Positions 14,223 to 23,335 of a DNA stretch of 33,512 bases are shown one piece after another. Below the pieces are notes generated by a model, which saw only the letters and a program-made list of their open reading frames with translations, was not told the origin of the DNA and made no database searches. How positions within the stretch are numbered: the first letter of the stretch is position 1; each line of letters starts with the position of its first letter. The stretch is from Streptomyces sp. NRRL F-5630 (GTDB taxonomy: Bacteria > Actinomycetota > Actinomycetes > Streptomycetales > Streptomycetaceae), in NCBI RefSeq assembly GCF_000719475.1, contig NZ_JOGO01000083.1, positions 1-33,512 of the forward strand, given 5' to 3'. The translations under genes and the position numbers were made by a program.

Positions 14223-15130
14223 TACGGCTGCATCTCCTCGTCGACGTAACTGCGGAGCCAGGCGCGGAAGTCCGGGCCAAGGTCCTCACGTTCGCACGCG
14301 AGCCTGACGATGGCGCGCAGGTAGTCGCCGCGATCCCCGGTGTCGTAGCGGCGGCCGCGGAAGACGACGCCGTGCACCGGGCCCCCCGCCCTCTCGTCCT
14401 CGGCGAGGTGCTGGAGCGCGTCGGTGAGCTGGATCTCGCCGCCGCGCCCCGGCTCGGTCTTGCGCAGTATGTCGAAGATGCGCGGGTCGAGGACGTAGCG
14501 GCCGATGATCGCGTAGTTGCTGGGCGCGTCGGCGGGGTTGGGCTTCTCGACCAGCCCGGTGATGCGGACGACGTCGTCGTCGTCCGTCGTCTCGACGGCC
14601 GCGCTGCCGTAGAGGTGGATCTGCTCGGGCGGGACCTCCATGAGCGCGACGACGCTGCCGCCCTCACGGGCCTGGACCTCGATCATCCGGGCGAGGAGCG
14701 GGTCGCGCGGGTCGATGAGGTCGTCGCCGAGGAGCACGGCGAAGGCCTCCTGGCCGACGTGCGGCGCCGCGCAGAGCACGGCGTGCCCGAGGCCCTTGGG
14801 GTCGCCCTGGCGCACGTAGTGGAGGTCCGCCAGGTCGGTGGACTCCTGCACCCTGGCGAGGCGGTCGCCGTCGCCCTTGCGGCGGAGCGCCTCCTCCAGC
14901 TCGTAGTTCCGGTCGAAGTGGTCCTCGACCGGGCGCTTGTTGCGGCCTGTCACCATGAGGACGTCGTTCAGACCCGCGGAGACGGCCTCCTCCACGACGT
15001 ACTGGATCGCGGGCTTGTCCACGACCGGCAGCATTTCCTTCGGGGTGGCCTTGGTCGCCGGGAGGAACCTCGTCCCGAGACCGGCGGCGGGGATCACGAC
15101 CTTCGTGATCCGGGAGTGTGCGGAAGTCAT
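14222..15130 (-). CDS. galU: UTP-glucose-1-phosphate uridylyltransferase
   Basis: 302 aa, normal length. It makes UDP-glucose for glycogen, trehalose, wall and glycolipid synthesis. The nucleotide-binding N-terminus VIPAAGLGTRFLPATKATPK with EMLPVVDKPAIQYVVEEA is intact, as are GRNKRPVEDHFD, LLGDDLI, GLVEKPNP and the closing RYDTGDRGDYLRA. The ATG at 15130 has no ribosome binding site, and TATGGT lies 6 nt upstream, so the message may be leaderless. It heads the galU-moeA-moaCB-rimJ-sepX gene set. Confidence 0.96.
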   Translation of the reverse strand: MTSAHSRITKVVIPAAGLGTRFLPATKATPKEMLPVVDKPAIQYVVEEAVSAGLNDVLMVTGRNKRPVEDHFDRNYELEEALRRKGDGDRLARVQESTDLADLHYVRQGDPKGLGHAVLCAAPHVGQEAFAVLLGDDLIDPRDPLLARMIEVQAREGGSVVALMEVPPEQIHLYGSAAVETTDDDDVVRITGLVEKPNPADAPSNYAIIGRYVLDPRIFDILRKTEPGRGGEIQLTDALQHLAEDERAGGPVHGVVFRGRRYDTGDRGDYLRAIVRLACEREDLGPDFRAWLRSYVDEEMQP

Positions 15131-15136
15131 GGCGCC

Positions 15137-15142
15137 ACCATA
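15137..15142 (-). promoter_or_regulatory. -10 box of a probable leaderless galU promoter
   Basis: TATGGT on the minus strand ends 6 nt before the galU ATG. No clear -35 is seen. Confidence 0.45.
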
Positions 15143-15169
15143 GCCAGCGCTTTGCCGCCGCCCGCGAAG

Positions 15170-15178
15170 TTGTCCACA
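15170..15178 (+). promoter_or_regulatory. DnaA box (TTGTCCACA)
   Basis: A perfect match to the Streptomyces-preferred DnaA box, in the divergent region between galU and the cyclo-ligase gene. Confidence 0.5.
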
Positions 15179-15186
15179 GGTGGCGG

Positions 15187-15206
15187 TCATATTGACTGAT
15201 ATGACG
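15187..15206. promoter_or_regulatory. Inverted repeat GTCATAT-N6-ATATGAC
   Basis: A perfect 7-bp inverted repeat, AT-rich, 14 bp upstream of the cyclo-ligase start and overlapping a TTGACT. It is a good candidate operator for a dimeric regulator of the divergent pair; the regulator is unknown. Confidence 0.5.
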
Positions 15207-15220
15207 TAATAAGGAGCGCA

Positions 15221-15838
15221 GTGAGCCCAGTGCCAGAGGAAACGAAGGACGCGAAGAGGGTCCTGCGCCGCTCCCTTCTGACGGAGCGGAACGCCAGGCC
15301 GGCCGCCGAGGTACGGCGCCTGGGGCACGCGCTGGCCGAGGTCGCCTCGGGGCTCCCGGAGCTGGAGGGGTCGCGGACCGTGGCGGCGTACGTGTCGGTC
15401 GGCGGCGAGCCGGACACCGGGCCGCTCATCGAGCTGTGGCACGCGCGCGGCGTCCGGGTCCTGCTGCCGGTGCTGCTGCCCGACGACGACCTCGACTGGG
15501 CCGTCTACGAGGGCCCGGCGTCGTTGCGCGAGGTGCGGCGCGCGGGCCGCATGACGCTGCGCGAGCCCGTCGGGTCGCGGCTCGGGCCCGGCGCGGTCAC
15601 GGAGGCGGAAGCCGTACTGCTGCCGGGGCTCGCCGTGGACCGCGCGGGGCGCAGGCTCGGGCGCGGCGGCGGCTCGTACGACCGGGTGCTGACGCGGCTC
15701 GCCGCCTCGGGCGCCGAGCCGCTCCTCCTCGTCCTGCTGTACGAGGAGGAGGTGCGCGACACCGTCCCCGCCGAGCCGCACGACCGGCCGGTGCACGCGG
15801 CGGTGACCCCGGCGGGGGTGCGGCGGTTCGGGAGGTAG
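15221..15838 (+). CDS. 5-formyltetrahydrofolate cyclo-ligase
   Basis: 205 aa. It uses ATP to convert 5-formyl-THF to 5,10-methenyl-THF. The family signature GRGGGSYDRVL lies at about residues 147-157, preceded by VLLPGLAVDRAGRRLG. The N-terminus has the basic LRRSLLTERNA segment and AYVSVGGEPDTGPLI. The GTG at 15221 has AAGGAG upstream. It diverges from galU and ends before a strong bidirectional terminator. Confidence 0.93.
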   Translation: MSPVPEETKDAKRVLRRSLLTERNARPAAEVRRLGHALAEVASGLPELEGSRTVAAYVSVGGEPDTGPLIELWHARGVRVLLPVLLPDDDLDWAVYEGPASLREVRRAGRMTLREPVGSRLGPGAVTEAEAVLLPGLAVDRAGRRLGRGGGSYDRVLTRLAASGAEPLLLVLLYEEEVRDTVPAEPHDRPVHAAVTPAGVRRFGR

Positions 15839-15931
15839 GGCGGCGGTACGGGTGGGGCGGCCCCGTGGGCGCGCGGCTCGGGGGCGTCCGTCCGCGGCAC
15901 GCGCGAGGGGCGCTTCCGCTGGGCCATACGC

Positions 15932-15966
15932 GTGAGGGGCGCCCCCGTCGTGGGGGCGCCCCTCAC
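15932..15966. terminator. Bidirectional terminator
   Basis: A perfect 15-bp stem (arms 15932-15946 and 15952-15966) with a 5-nt loop, between the convergent cyclo-ligase and penicillin acylase genes. Confidence 0.9.
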
Positions 15967-16007
15967 CCGTCATCGTCGCGCGGGCCTCTTACCGCCGCGC
16001 GTGCGGC

Positions 16008-18908
16008 TCACGGTTTCAGGATCAGCGTGTCCTTGGTCGCCTTCTTCACCGCCGCGTCGCTGTAGGCCCAGGGCAGCGTCTCGCCCTCGGTCCACTTCTC
16101 CGTCTGGTCGGTGTAATGGGCGCTGTAGGCGTGGCCCGAGGCGCCCGTCAGGTTGATCCACCGGGATTTGTCGAGGTCGGCGAGGTTCACGATCATCCGC
16201 ATCGACGGAACCCAGACGACGTCGTAACCGCCCGCGGCGTTCCAGCCGGTCGCGTCCACCGCCGCCTCGCCGCCGCCCAGCTTGTACGGGCCGCGGTTGA
16301 GCATCCGCTGGAGGAAGCCGGGGCCCTCGGTGCCGAGCGTCTGGTTCTTCAGCGTGAGCTGGTGCAGGCGGCCCCAGCTCCACGTGTCGATGTCCTTGCC
16401 GAGCTTCGCGGTCAGCTCCCAGCGGGCGTCCTTCATGGCGCGCGCGAAGAGGCCGTCACGCGTGGCGGTCGCCTTGTCCTTGCGGGTCTTGGGCGAGGAC
16501 CACCACTCGCTCTCCGGTTCCTTGACGAGCTTGCGGACGACCTCGTACCAGCGGTCGCCGCCGTCGGGCTGCGCGCTGTCCGCGTCGCGCTGCCCGCACT
16601 CGCGGACCCGCGTGTCCTCGTCGACGGGGCCCGTGGTGCCGGCCGGCTCGACGTTGAGGCACTCGTCCTTGACCCGTACCTCCTTCGGCAGTTTCTGGCC
16701 GAAGGCGAGGATCAGGATGTTGCGCCACACGCCGTTGAAGTACGCGGCCGCCGCCGAGTCGGGCTCCTGGGTGTAGTCCCAGCCCTCCAGGAGTTTCTGC
16801 GCCTCGCGGACGTAGGGGTCCTTGACATCGATCTTCAGCAGGTAGGGCGTGAGCAGGCGGGCGATCTCGCTGCTGTTGTCCCTCTGCATGGAGGTCATGT
16901 CGTCGGTGGAGATCTTGCCGCCGTCCTTGATCTTCGACTTGATCAGGTCGGTGATGCGCTGGCTGCGGGTGCCGTACCCCCAGTCGCTCGTCAGCTCATA
17001 GGGATAGTTGTCCTTGTCGACGACAGCCTGGTTGGCGGTGACGATGTAGCCACGCGCGGGGTCGTACTCCCAGGGCAGCTCGTCCTGCTTGATCCAGCCC
17101 TGCCAGCTGTAGCGGGAGTCCCAGCCGGGCGCGGGCAGCGAGCCGTCGTCCCCCTTGGCGCGGACCGGGATCCTCCCCGGTGCCTGGTAGCCGATGTGGC
17201 CCTCGGTGTCGGCGTAGATGAGGTTCTGCGAGGGCACCTCGAAGAGGGCGGCGGCCGAGCGGAACTCCTTGAAGTCCTTCGCCTTGTCGAGCGCGAAGAC
17301 CGCGTCCATGGAACGGCCCGGGTCGAGCGCGGTCCAGCGCAGCGAGACGCCGTAGCCGTCGCCCCGGTCGGGCGCCGCGCTCGCGACGGGCGCCTTCTTG
17401 CCGACCTTCGTCAGTTCGCCGTCGCGGTCGGAGATGAGCGGTCCGTTGTCGGTCTCACGGACGGTGATGACCTTCGACGTGCCGCCCGCGACCTTGATCG
17501 TCTCCTTGCGGGACTTGAACTTCTTGATCTTTCCGTCGACCTGGTAGCCGTCGCTCGTGACCTTCTCCAGGTAGAGGTCGGTGACGTCGGCGCCCAGGTT
17601 CGTCATGCCCCAGGAGATGTCGCCGTTGTGGCCGATGATCACACCGGGCATGCCGGAGAAGGTGTACCCGGAGACGTCGTACTGGCACTTCGCCGAGACC
17701 GTGCGGCAGTGCAGCCCCATCTGGTACCAGACCGAGGGAAGCTGCGGGGCGAGGTGCGGGTCGTTGGCGAGCAGCGGCTTGTTCGTCGTCGTGTACTTGC
17801 CGGAGACGACCCAGGAGTTCGAGCCGATGCCGTTGCCGCTCGGGCCGAGCAGATCCGGGACGCGGTCGAGAGCGTCGTAGACGCCGGTGAGCTTGTCGCT
17901 GATGGCCTGGGCGTCGGTGGAGCCGAAGCTGCCCTGGGTACCGGCGCCCGCTGAGGTACCGGTGCCGGTGCTCGTGCCCGCGCCGGTCCCGGTGCCGTCG
18001 GCGCTCGTGCCCGTCCCGGTGCCGCCGGTGCCCGTGCCGCCGGTCCCGGTTCCGCCGGTACCCGTGCCCGTGCCCATCGAGGTGCCGTCGCCGACGCCCG
18101 TGCCCGTCCCCGCGGGGGACCCCTTGTAGTCGGGGTCGTACTTGCCGGTGACCGGGTCGACGCCGCCGCCCTGAATGATCGGCGCGTTCTTCTCGTACGG
18201 GTACGCGGGATAGAGGTCCTTGATCTGTTTCGCGCTGAGGCGGCTGCTCATGAGGGAGCGGTCGATCTCGTCCTGCATGTTGCCGCGCAGGTCCCACGCC
18301 ATCGCCTTGAGCCAGGCCACCGAGTCGACCGCGTCCCACTTCTGCGGCTTGTAGTCGTTGGTGAAGCCGAGCGCGGCGTACTCCAGCGAGATGTCCTTGC
18401 CGTCCTTGCCCGCGAGGTAGGCGTTGACACCCTTGGTGTAGGCGTCGAGCGAGCGCTTCGTGGCGGCCGACAGCTTGGTGTCGTACTCCTTCTGCGCCAC
18501 GTCCCGCCAGCCCAGCGTCCGCAGGAACGCATCGGTGTCGACCTGGCCGTCGCCGAACATCTCGGAGAGCCGGCCGGAGGTCGTGTGGCGGCGCACGTCC
18601 ATCTCCCAGAAGCGGTCCTGGGCCTGGACGTAGCCCTGCGCCATGAAGAGATCGGCGTCGCTGTCCGCGTAGATCTGCGGAATCCCGTAGCCGTCGCGGC
18701 GGACCTCGACCTTGCCGCTCAGACCCTTGAGCTGCAGCGTCCCGCTCGCCTGCGGGTACGAGGCCCGGACGGTGCTCACTCCCCACCACCCGCCGTACCC
18801 GACGCCCGCCACGAGGACGAGGACCAGGAGAATCACGAGGAGGCGGGCTCGACGCCCTTTCTTCTTGCCGGACTTATGACCGGAAGAGGGGGTTGTATTC
18901 GCGGGCAT
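16008..18908 (-). CDS. Penicillin acylase family protein (secreted or membrane-anchored Ntn hydrolase)
   Basis: 966 aa precursor. A basic N-terminus and one hydrophobic segment ([20 protein letters not shown], about 24-43) act as export signal or anchor. The alpha part ([37 protein letters not shown]) is followed by a Gly/Thr-rich linker (about 263-322). Self-cleavage is expected before Ser at about 363 in [12 protein letters not shown], making the beta-chain N-terminal nucleophile; [17 protein letters not shown] follows as in the family. It should hydrolyse amides such as beta-lactams or acyl-homoserine lactones outside the cell; the substrate is not visible. The ATG at 18908 has AAGGA upstream. 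Confidence 0.93.
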   Translation of the reverse strand: MPANTTPSSGHKSGKKKGRRARLLVILLVLVLVAGVGYGGWWGVSTVRASYPQASGTLQLKGLSGKVEVRRDGYGIPQIYADSDADLFMAQGYVQAQDRFWEMDVRRHTTSGRLSEMFGDGQVDTDAFLRTLGWRDVAQKEYDTKLSAATKRSLDAYTKGVNAYLAGKDGKDISLEYAALGFTNDYKPQKWDAVDSVAWLKAMAWDLRGNMQDEIDRSLMSSRLSAKQIKDLYPAYPYEKNAPIIQGGGVDPVTGKYDPDYKGSPAGTGTGVGDGTSMGTGTGTGGTGTGGTGTGGTGTGTSADGTGTGAGTSTGTGTSAGAGTQGSFGSTDAQAISDKLTGVYDALDRVPDLLGPSGNGIGSNSWVVSGKYTTTNKPLLANDPHLAPQLPSVWYQMGLHCRTVSAKCQYDVSGYTFSGMPGVIIGHNGDISWGMTNLGADVTDLYLEKVTSDGYQVDGKIKKFKSRKETIKVAGGTSKVITVRETDNGPLISDRDGELTKVGKKAPVASAAPDRGDGYGVSLRWTALDPGRSMDAVFALDKAKDFKEFRSAAALFEVPSQNLIYADTEGHIGYQAPGRIPVRAKGDDGSLPAPGWDSRYSWQGWIKQDELPWEYDPARGYIVTANQAVVDKDNYPYELTSDWGYGTRSQRITDLIKSKIKDGGKISTDDMTSMQRDNSSEIARLLTPYLLKIDVKDPYVREAQKLLEGWDYTQEPDSAAAAYFNGVWRNILILAFGQKLPKEVRVKDECLNVEPAGTTGPVDEDTRVRECGQRDADSAQPDGGDRWYEVVRKLVKEPESEWWSSPKTRKDKATATRDGLFARAMKDARWELTAKLGKDIDTWSWGRLHQLTLKNQTLGTEGPGFLQRMLNRGPYKLGGGEAAVDATGWNAAGGYDVVWVPSMRMIVNLADLDKSRWINLTGASGHAYSAHYTDQTEKWTEGETLPWAYSDAAVKKATKDTLILKP

Positions 18909-19346
18909 CGCTGTCCTTGCTGTCCTTCGAGCGGCCGAGCGGGCGGAATCGTCCGGGCGGAGAGTCACCCCAACGCTGGAGCAACCATAGGCGCAGCGCC
19001 TGTAGGCCAAGGACGCGGTACGGCGGCGGAGGCCGGGACCGAGGGCCCGTTCGCCCCGCTTCGCACGGCACTTGAGCACTCCCCCACCCGACCGGCTTGC
19101 CCCTTGTGTGCCGACTTCTCCGGTGCAAGGCGGTCGTATCTCCGCATGATCAGACGCACTCGGGCGAGAGAGCCGGTTCGCGAAGACGCATCAAGAAACC
19201 GTTAACGATTAGGTAAGGTAACGAAGTAACCGGGTCGTCTCTGTTCCGGAGCCGCCCCTCCGCCCGGCTCGTACCCCTTGCCGGCGTCTCCCCCCGTCCG
19301 CCCCCGGTGGACGCGGGTGCCCGCCCCCGCGGAAAGGAACCGGCCC
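18909..19346. other. Divergent intergenic region with candidate operator
   Basis: No gene is seen. Near the antiporter side it turns AT-rich and holds GTTAACG, AGGTAAG and the palindrome GGTAAC-GAA-GTAACC (19217-19231). This is a candidate operator or promoter element for the K+/H+ antiporter gene. Confidence 0.4.
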
Positions 19347-21650
19347 CTGACTGTCGACCACCTCAACCAGCTCCTGCTCGTCTCCGCCGTCGTCCTCCTC
19401 GTCGCCGTCGCGGCCGTGCGCCTCTCCTCGCGCAGCGGCCTGCCGAGCCTGCTCGTCTATCTCGGCATCGGTGTCGTCATGGGCACCGACGGACTCGGCA
19501 ACGTGTCCTTCGACGACGTCCGGCTCACCCAGGTCATCGGCTACGCGGCCCTCGTGGTGATCCTCACCGAGGGCGGTCTCGGCACGAAGTGGAAGGAAGT
19601 CCGCCCGGCGCTGCCCGCCGCGGCGGTGCTCTCCACGGTGGGCGTCGGGGTCAGCGTCGGGATCACGGCGCTCGGGGCGCACTACGTGGTCGGTCTCGAC
19701 TGGCGGCCCGCGCTGATCATCGGGGCGGTGGTCTCCTCCACGGACGCGGCGGCGGTCTTCTCGGTGCTGCGCAAGGTGCCGCTGCCCTCCCGCATCACGG
19801 GCACGCTGGAGGCGGAGTCGGGCTTCAACGACGCGCCGGTCGTCATCCTCGTCGTGGCCTTCTCGACGGCGGGCCCCGTCGAGCACTGGTACGTACTCCT
19901 CGGCGAGATCGTGCTCGAACTGGCCATCGGCGCCGCGGTGGGGCTCGCGGTCGGCTGGCTCGGCGCGTACGGGCTGCGCCACGTCGCCCTGCCCGCCTCG
20001 GGGCTCTACCCGATCGCGGTCATGGCGATCGCCGTCACCGCCTACGCCTCGGGCGCCCTCGCCCACGGCAGCGGCTTCCTCGCCGTCTACCTCGCCTCGA
20101 TGGTGCTCGGCAACGCCAAACTGCCGCACTGGCCGGCGACCCGAGGGTTCGCCGAGGGCCTCGGCTGGCTCGCGCAGATCGGCATGTTCGTCCTGCTCGG
20201 GCTGCTCGTCACCCCGCACGAACTCGCCTCGGACATGGTGCCCGCGCTCCTCATCGGCCTCATCCTCACCGCCCTCGCCCGCCCGGCATCGGTCCTGCTG
20301 AGCCTGCTGCCCTTCCGGCGGCCGTGGCGGGAACAGGCGCTCATGTCATGGGCGGGGCTGCGCGGTGCCGTGCCCATCATCCTGGCGACGATCCCCATGG
20401 TGGGCGGGATCAAGGACAGCCAGCACATCTTCAACATCGTCTTCGTGCTCGTCGTCGTCTACACCCTCGTCCAGGGCCCGACCCTGCCCTGGCTCGCCCG
20501 CCGCCTGGGGCTCGGCAACCGCGCCGAGACCGCGGACCTCGGCGTCGAGTCCGCGCCGCTGGAGCGCCTGCGCGGCCACCTCCTGTCGGTCGCGATCCCC
20601 GGCGACTCGCGGATGCACGGCGTGGAGGTGAGCGAACTCCGCCTGCCGAAGGGCTCCGCCGTCACGCTCGTCGTCCGCGAGGGCACGAGCTTCGTCCCCA
20701 CCCCGACCACGACCCTGCGCCGTGGCGACGAACTCCTCGTCGTCGCCACCGACCCCGTCCGCGAGGCCGCGGAGGGCCGCCTCCGCGCCGTCGCCCACGG
20801 CGGCAAGCTCGCCGGCTGGCTCGGACACGAGGAGGACGACGGCCCGATCTCGGGCGCCGTCGCCACGGCGGGACGCATGGGCGCCGGCTCGGGACGAGCG
20901 GGGAACGGTACGGGACGAGCGGGAGCCGGTGCGGGACGGACCGGGGCCGGGCGCGGTCGTACGGGTGCGGGACGGGCCGACACGGGCTCGGGGCGTGCGG
21001 GCGGCGGTACGGGGCGTGGGAGCGGCGGTGTCGGGCGGCCCGGGGCGACCGCGCGGGAGGTCGCCCCGGGGAAGCCGGGGGCGGGACAGGCGGGAGGCCG
21101 CTCGCTGGGCCGCCTGCGGTTCAGCCGGTCGGCGGACGTCAGTGGACGCGGCGAGAAGGGCAAGGTCCGCCCGGAGTACGGCGAACCGGCCACTGCGGGC
21201 GGTACGGGGGCCGGCACCACGGATGTGCGGGGCGCGAGTGCGGGCTGCGCGGGCACGGGCGGCGCGGGCACGGGCGGCGCGGGCACGGGCGGCGCGGGCA
21301 CGGGCGGCGCGGGCACGGGGAGAACGGACGCGGGTCTCAGGACCGGCGCTGCGGGCGGCTCAGGCGTCGGGAACGCGGCCGGCAGGAGCGGCACGGGCGG
21401 CACAGGCAGTGGCTCGGGCGGCGCTTTCGTGCCGGAGGAGCGGGAGGCTCCGGCGGCCGAGCGGCGGGGCACCGGCTCCGTGCCGCCGCTGCCGCCCGCC
21501 CCCTCCGCGCGCGAGAAGGCGCGCGAGCAGGCGGCACGCCACGCGGCCGAAGCCGACGACGCCACCCCGGAGCGGCTCCGTCCGGCGGAGGAGCGCCAGG
21601 CCGAGACGGCAGGCGTCGGGGAGCCCGACGAGGAGCGGGATCCGGCCTGA
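19347..21650 (+). CDS. CPA1 family K+/H+ antiporter (NhaP2/CvrA type) with long Gly-rich tail
   Basis: 767 aa from a probable CTG start. It has twelve or so membrane segments; the ion-transport core includes VVSSTDAAAVFSVLRKVPLP and ESGFNDAPVVILVV (the ND pair of CPA1), then SWAGLRGAVPIILATIPM. A cytoplasmic TrkA-C domain follows (about 410-490, SRMHGVEVSELRLP to RGDELLVVATDPV), a nucleotide or c-di-AMP sensing fold. The last 260 residues are Gly/Thr/Ala/Arg-rich repeats not found in typical members. LTVDHLNQLLL aligns with the usual MTV-HLN start, and GGAAAGGA lies 8 nt before the CTG. An upstream in-frame GTG, or the distant 19278 start, is less likely. Confidence 0.92.
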   Translation: MTVDHLNQLLLVSAVVLLVAVAAVRLSSRSGLPSLLVYLGIGVVMGTDGLGNVSFDDVRLTQVIGYAALVVILTEGGLGTKWKEVRPALPAAAVLSTVGVGVSVGITALGAHYVVGLDWRPALIIGAVVSSTDAAAVFSVLRKVPLPSRITGTLEAESGFNDAPVVILVVAFSTAGPVEHWYVLLGEIVLELAIGAAVGLAVGWLGAYGLRHVALPASGLYPIAVMAIAVTAYASGALAHGSGFLAVYLASMVLGNAKLPHWPATRGFAEGLGWLAQIGMFVLLGLLVTPHELASDMVPALLIGLILTALARPASVLLSLLPFRRPWREQALMSWAGLRGAVPIILATIPMVGGIKDSQHIFNIVFVLVVVYTLVQGPTLPWLARRLGLGNRAETADLGVESAPLERLRGHLLSVAIPGDSRMHGVEVSELRLPKGSAVTLVVREGTSFVPTPTTTLRRGDELLVVATDPVREAAEGRLRAVAHGGKLAGWLGHEEDDGPISGAVATAGRMGAGSGRAGNGTGRAGAGAGRTGAGRGRTGAGRADTGSGRAGGGTGRGSGGVGRPGATAREVAPGKPGAGQAGGRSLGRLRFSRSADVSGRGEKGKVRPEYGEPATAGGTGAGTTDVRGASAGCAGTGGAGTGGAGTGGAGTGGAGTGRTDAGLRTGAAGGSGVGNAAGRSGTGGTGSGSGGAFVPEEREAPAAERRGTGSVPPLPPAPSAREKAREQAARHAAEADDATPERLRPAEERQAETAGVGEPDEERDPA
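21247..21321. repeat. Five 15-bp tandem repeats in the antiporter tail
   Basis: The unit GCGCGGGCACGGGCG is repeated five times, the last with one change. It encodes Gly-Ala-Gly-Thr-Gly. The length keeps frame, so copy number can vary freely. Confidence 0.9.
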
Positions 21651-21670
21651 GCCGCCGCTGACCATCGCTC

Positions 21671-21698
21671 CGCCGCAGGTGGCCTGCCACCTGCGGCG
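21671..21698. terminator. Terminator-like palindrome behind the antiporter gene
   Basis: 13-bp arms CGCCGCAGGTGGC/GCCACCTGCGGCG separated by 2 bp, 20 bp past the stop codon. The RNA hairpin would open a few central pairs. Confidence 0.75.
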
Positions 21699-21897
21699 AG
21701 GCGCGCCGACGCTCGCACCCGTCATACGATGGGTCCGCATCACTGACCGACCAACTCTGCCTGACGCAGAGCTGGCGCGACCGTATGGCGGCCGTGACGC
21801 CCTCCCGGGCGCTGGCATCTACCGCAGTTCCGCGCGAGTGGACAGCTCTCGGCGCCTCCCCCGCTGAGGCGCTACCAGGCGGCAGAAAGGCAGCGCC

Positions 21898-23271
21898 GTG
21901 GCAACCACGGTCGCCTCCTCGTCCGGCACCGGCTCCCCGAAGGGCGCACCTTCGCGCCGTCCCGGTTACGGACAGCTCCTGCGCACCCCCGGTGTCGCGG
22001 GCTTCCTCCTCTCGGGCTTCGCCGCCCGGCAGCCCTTCGGGATGCTGACCATGGCCATGGTCATGCTCGTGGAACACACCACCGGGTCCTACGGCAGCGC
22101 GGGCGCCGTCGCCGCGGTCACCGGTGTCTCCATGGCGCTCTTCGCCCCGCAGAACGGCAGGCTCGCGGACCGCCACGGACAACGCGCCGTCCTCGTCCCC
22201 GGTGTCCTCCTCCACGCCGCCTCGGTCGCCGCGCTGGCCGCCCTCGCTCTCGCCGATGCCCCGCTGTGGGCGCTGTTCCTGCTGGCCGTCCCGGCGGGCG
22301 CTTCGGTGCCGCAGGTCGGCCCGATGGTGCGGGCACGCTGGGCGAGCAAGCTCGCCGGCAGTCCGCTGCTCCCCACGGCCGCCGCCTTCGAATCGGTCAC
22401 CGACGAGTTCACGTTCGTCATCGGGCCGGTCCTCGCCACCGCGCTCTGCACCGGCGTGCACCCCGTCGCCGGTCTCGCCGCCGAGGGCACGCTCACCCTC
22501 GTCGGCGGCCTGCTCTTCGCCGTTCAGCGCGCGGGTCTGCCGGGCGACGGCCACCACAACCCCGCCACCGGACCGGACAGCGGCAGCACGCCGCGCCGGG
22601 CGGCGGCGGGGCAGTCGGGGGCAGGCGGCCCGGGGCCCCGAACGGAGACGGCCGGACCGTCCTCGGCGTTGCGGGTGCCGGGCGTCCGGGTGCTGGTCGT
22701 GGCCTTCCTCGGGATCGGGGTGGTCTTCGGCGGTATGCAGGTGTCTCTCACGGCCTTCGCCGAGGAGTCGGGTCACTCCGGTGTCAACGGCCTCCTCTAC
22801 GGGATCTTCGCCTGCGGGAACATGCTCTCGGGCGCCGCTGTGGGCGCGATCGCCTGGAAGCGGCCCGCCCACCGCCGGCTGCTCGTCGGCTACACGGCGC
22901 TCGCCGTCGTGGCCTCGACCCTGTGGGCCGTGCACTCCGTTCCCCTCTTCGCCGTGGTCGGTTTCCTGACGGGGCTGTGCGTCGCGCCCTCCCTGGTCAC
23001 CGGGTACACGCTGGTCGACGCGCTGGTGCCGGCCAGGGCCAGGACGGAGGCGTTCACCTGGCTCACCGGTGCGGTGGCGCTGGGGCAGGCGGCGGCGGTG
23101 ACGGCCGCGGGGAGGCTCGCGGACGCGCACGGTTCACAGGCCGGCTTCCTGGTCCCGGCCCTCGGGGCCCTGGCCGCCCTCCTCACGCTGGCGGTCCTGC
23201 GCGGGCGACTCGTGCCGACCACCGCGAAGCCCCCGGCCGAGGCCGCCGAGGAGCCCGCGCCCGGCGTGTGA
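21898..23271 (+). CDS. MFS transporter
   Basis: 457 aa with about 12 membrane segments in two halves separated by a Pro/Gly-rich loop (about residues 215-260). The family loop motif appears as GRLADRHGQRAVL after the second or third helix. The second half opens with VRVLVVAFLGIGVVFGGMQ and ends AALLTLAVLRGRL. GTG at 21898 follows GAAAGG. It is probably an efflux or metabolite carrier; the substrate is unknown. It lies upstream of the FmdB gene but is separated by a promoter and operator. Confidence 0.9.
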   Translation: MATTVASSSGTGSPKGAPSRRPGYGQLLRTPGVAGFLLSGFAARQPFGMLTMAMVMLVEHTTGSYGSAGAVAAVTGVSMALFAPQNGRLADRHGQRAVLVPGVLLHAASVAALAALALADAPLWALFLLAVPAGASVPQVGPMVRARWASKLAGSPLLPTAAAFESVTDEFTFVIGPVLATALCTGVHPVAGLAAEGTLTLVGGLLFAVQRAGLPGDGHHNPATGPDSGSTPRRAAAGQSGAGGPGPRTETAGPSSALRVPGVRVLVVAFLGIGVVFGGMQVSLTAFAEESGHSGVNGLLYGIFACGNMLSGAAVGAIAWKRPAHRRLLVGYTALAVVASTLWAVHSVPLFAVVGFLTGLCVAPSLVTGYTLVDALVPARARTEAFTWLTGAVALGQAAAVTAAGRLADAHGSQAGFLVPALGALAALLTLAVLRGRLVPTTAKPPAEAAEEPAPGV

Positions 23272-23309
23272 TCGGTCACCGGGGTTTGTCGGCAGTGGAC
23301 TGACGGCGC

Positions 23310-23335
23310 GGAATACGTCACTATGGAGTGTCGTT
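23310..23335 (+). promoter_or_regulatory. Sigma-R promoter of the FmdB gene
   Basis: GGAAT (23310-23314), exactly 18 bp, then GTT (23333-23335): a perfect match to the Streptomyces sigma-R thiol-stress consensus. The start point would lie about 20-30 nt before the start codon. Confidence 0.8.

Noticed and set aside
14222..15973. A 583-residue version of galU
   Set aside because: The upstream part is the antisense of the cyclo-ligase gene; GalU begins at ATG 15130.
19071..19077. HAIR (HspR) half-site CTTGAGC
   Set aside because: The inverted second half is missing.
21651..21897. A riboswitch or leader peptide before the MFS gene
   Set aside because: Only a terminator palindrome and a weak CTCTGC/GCAGAG hairpin are seen; no known riboswitch core or convincing small gene.
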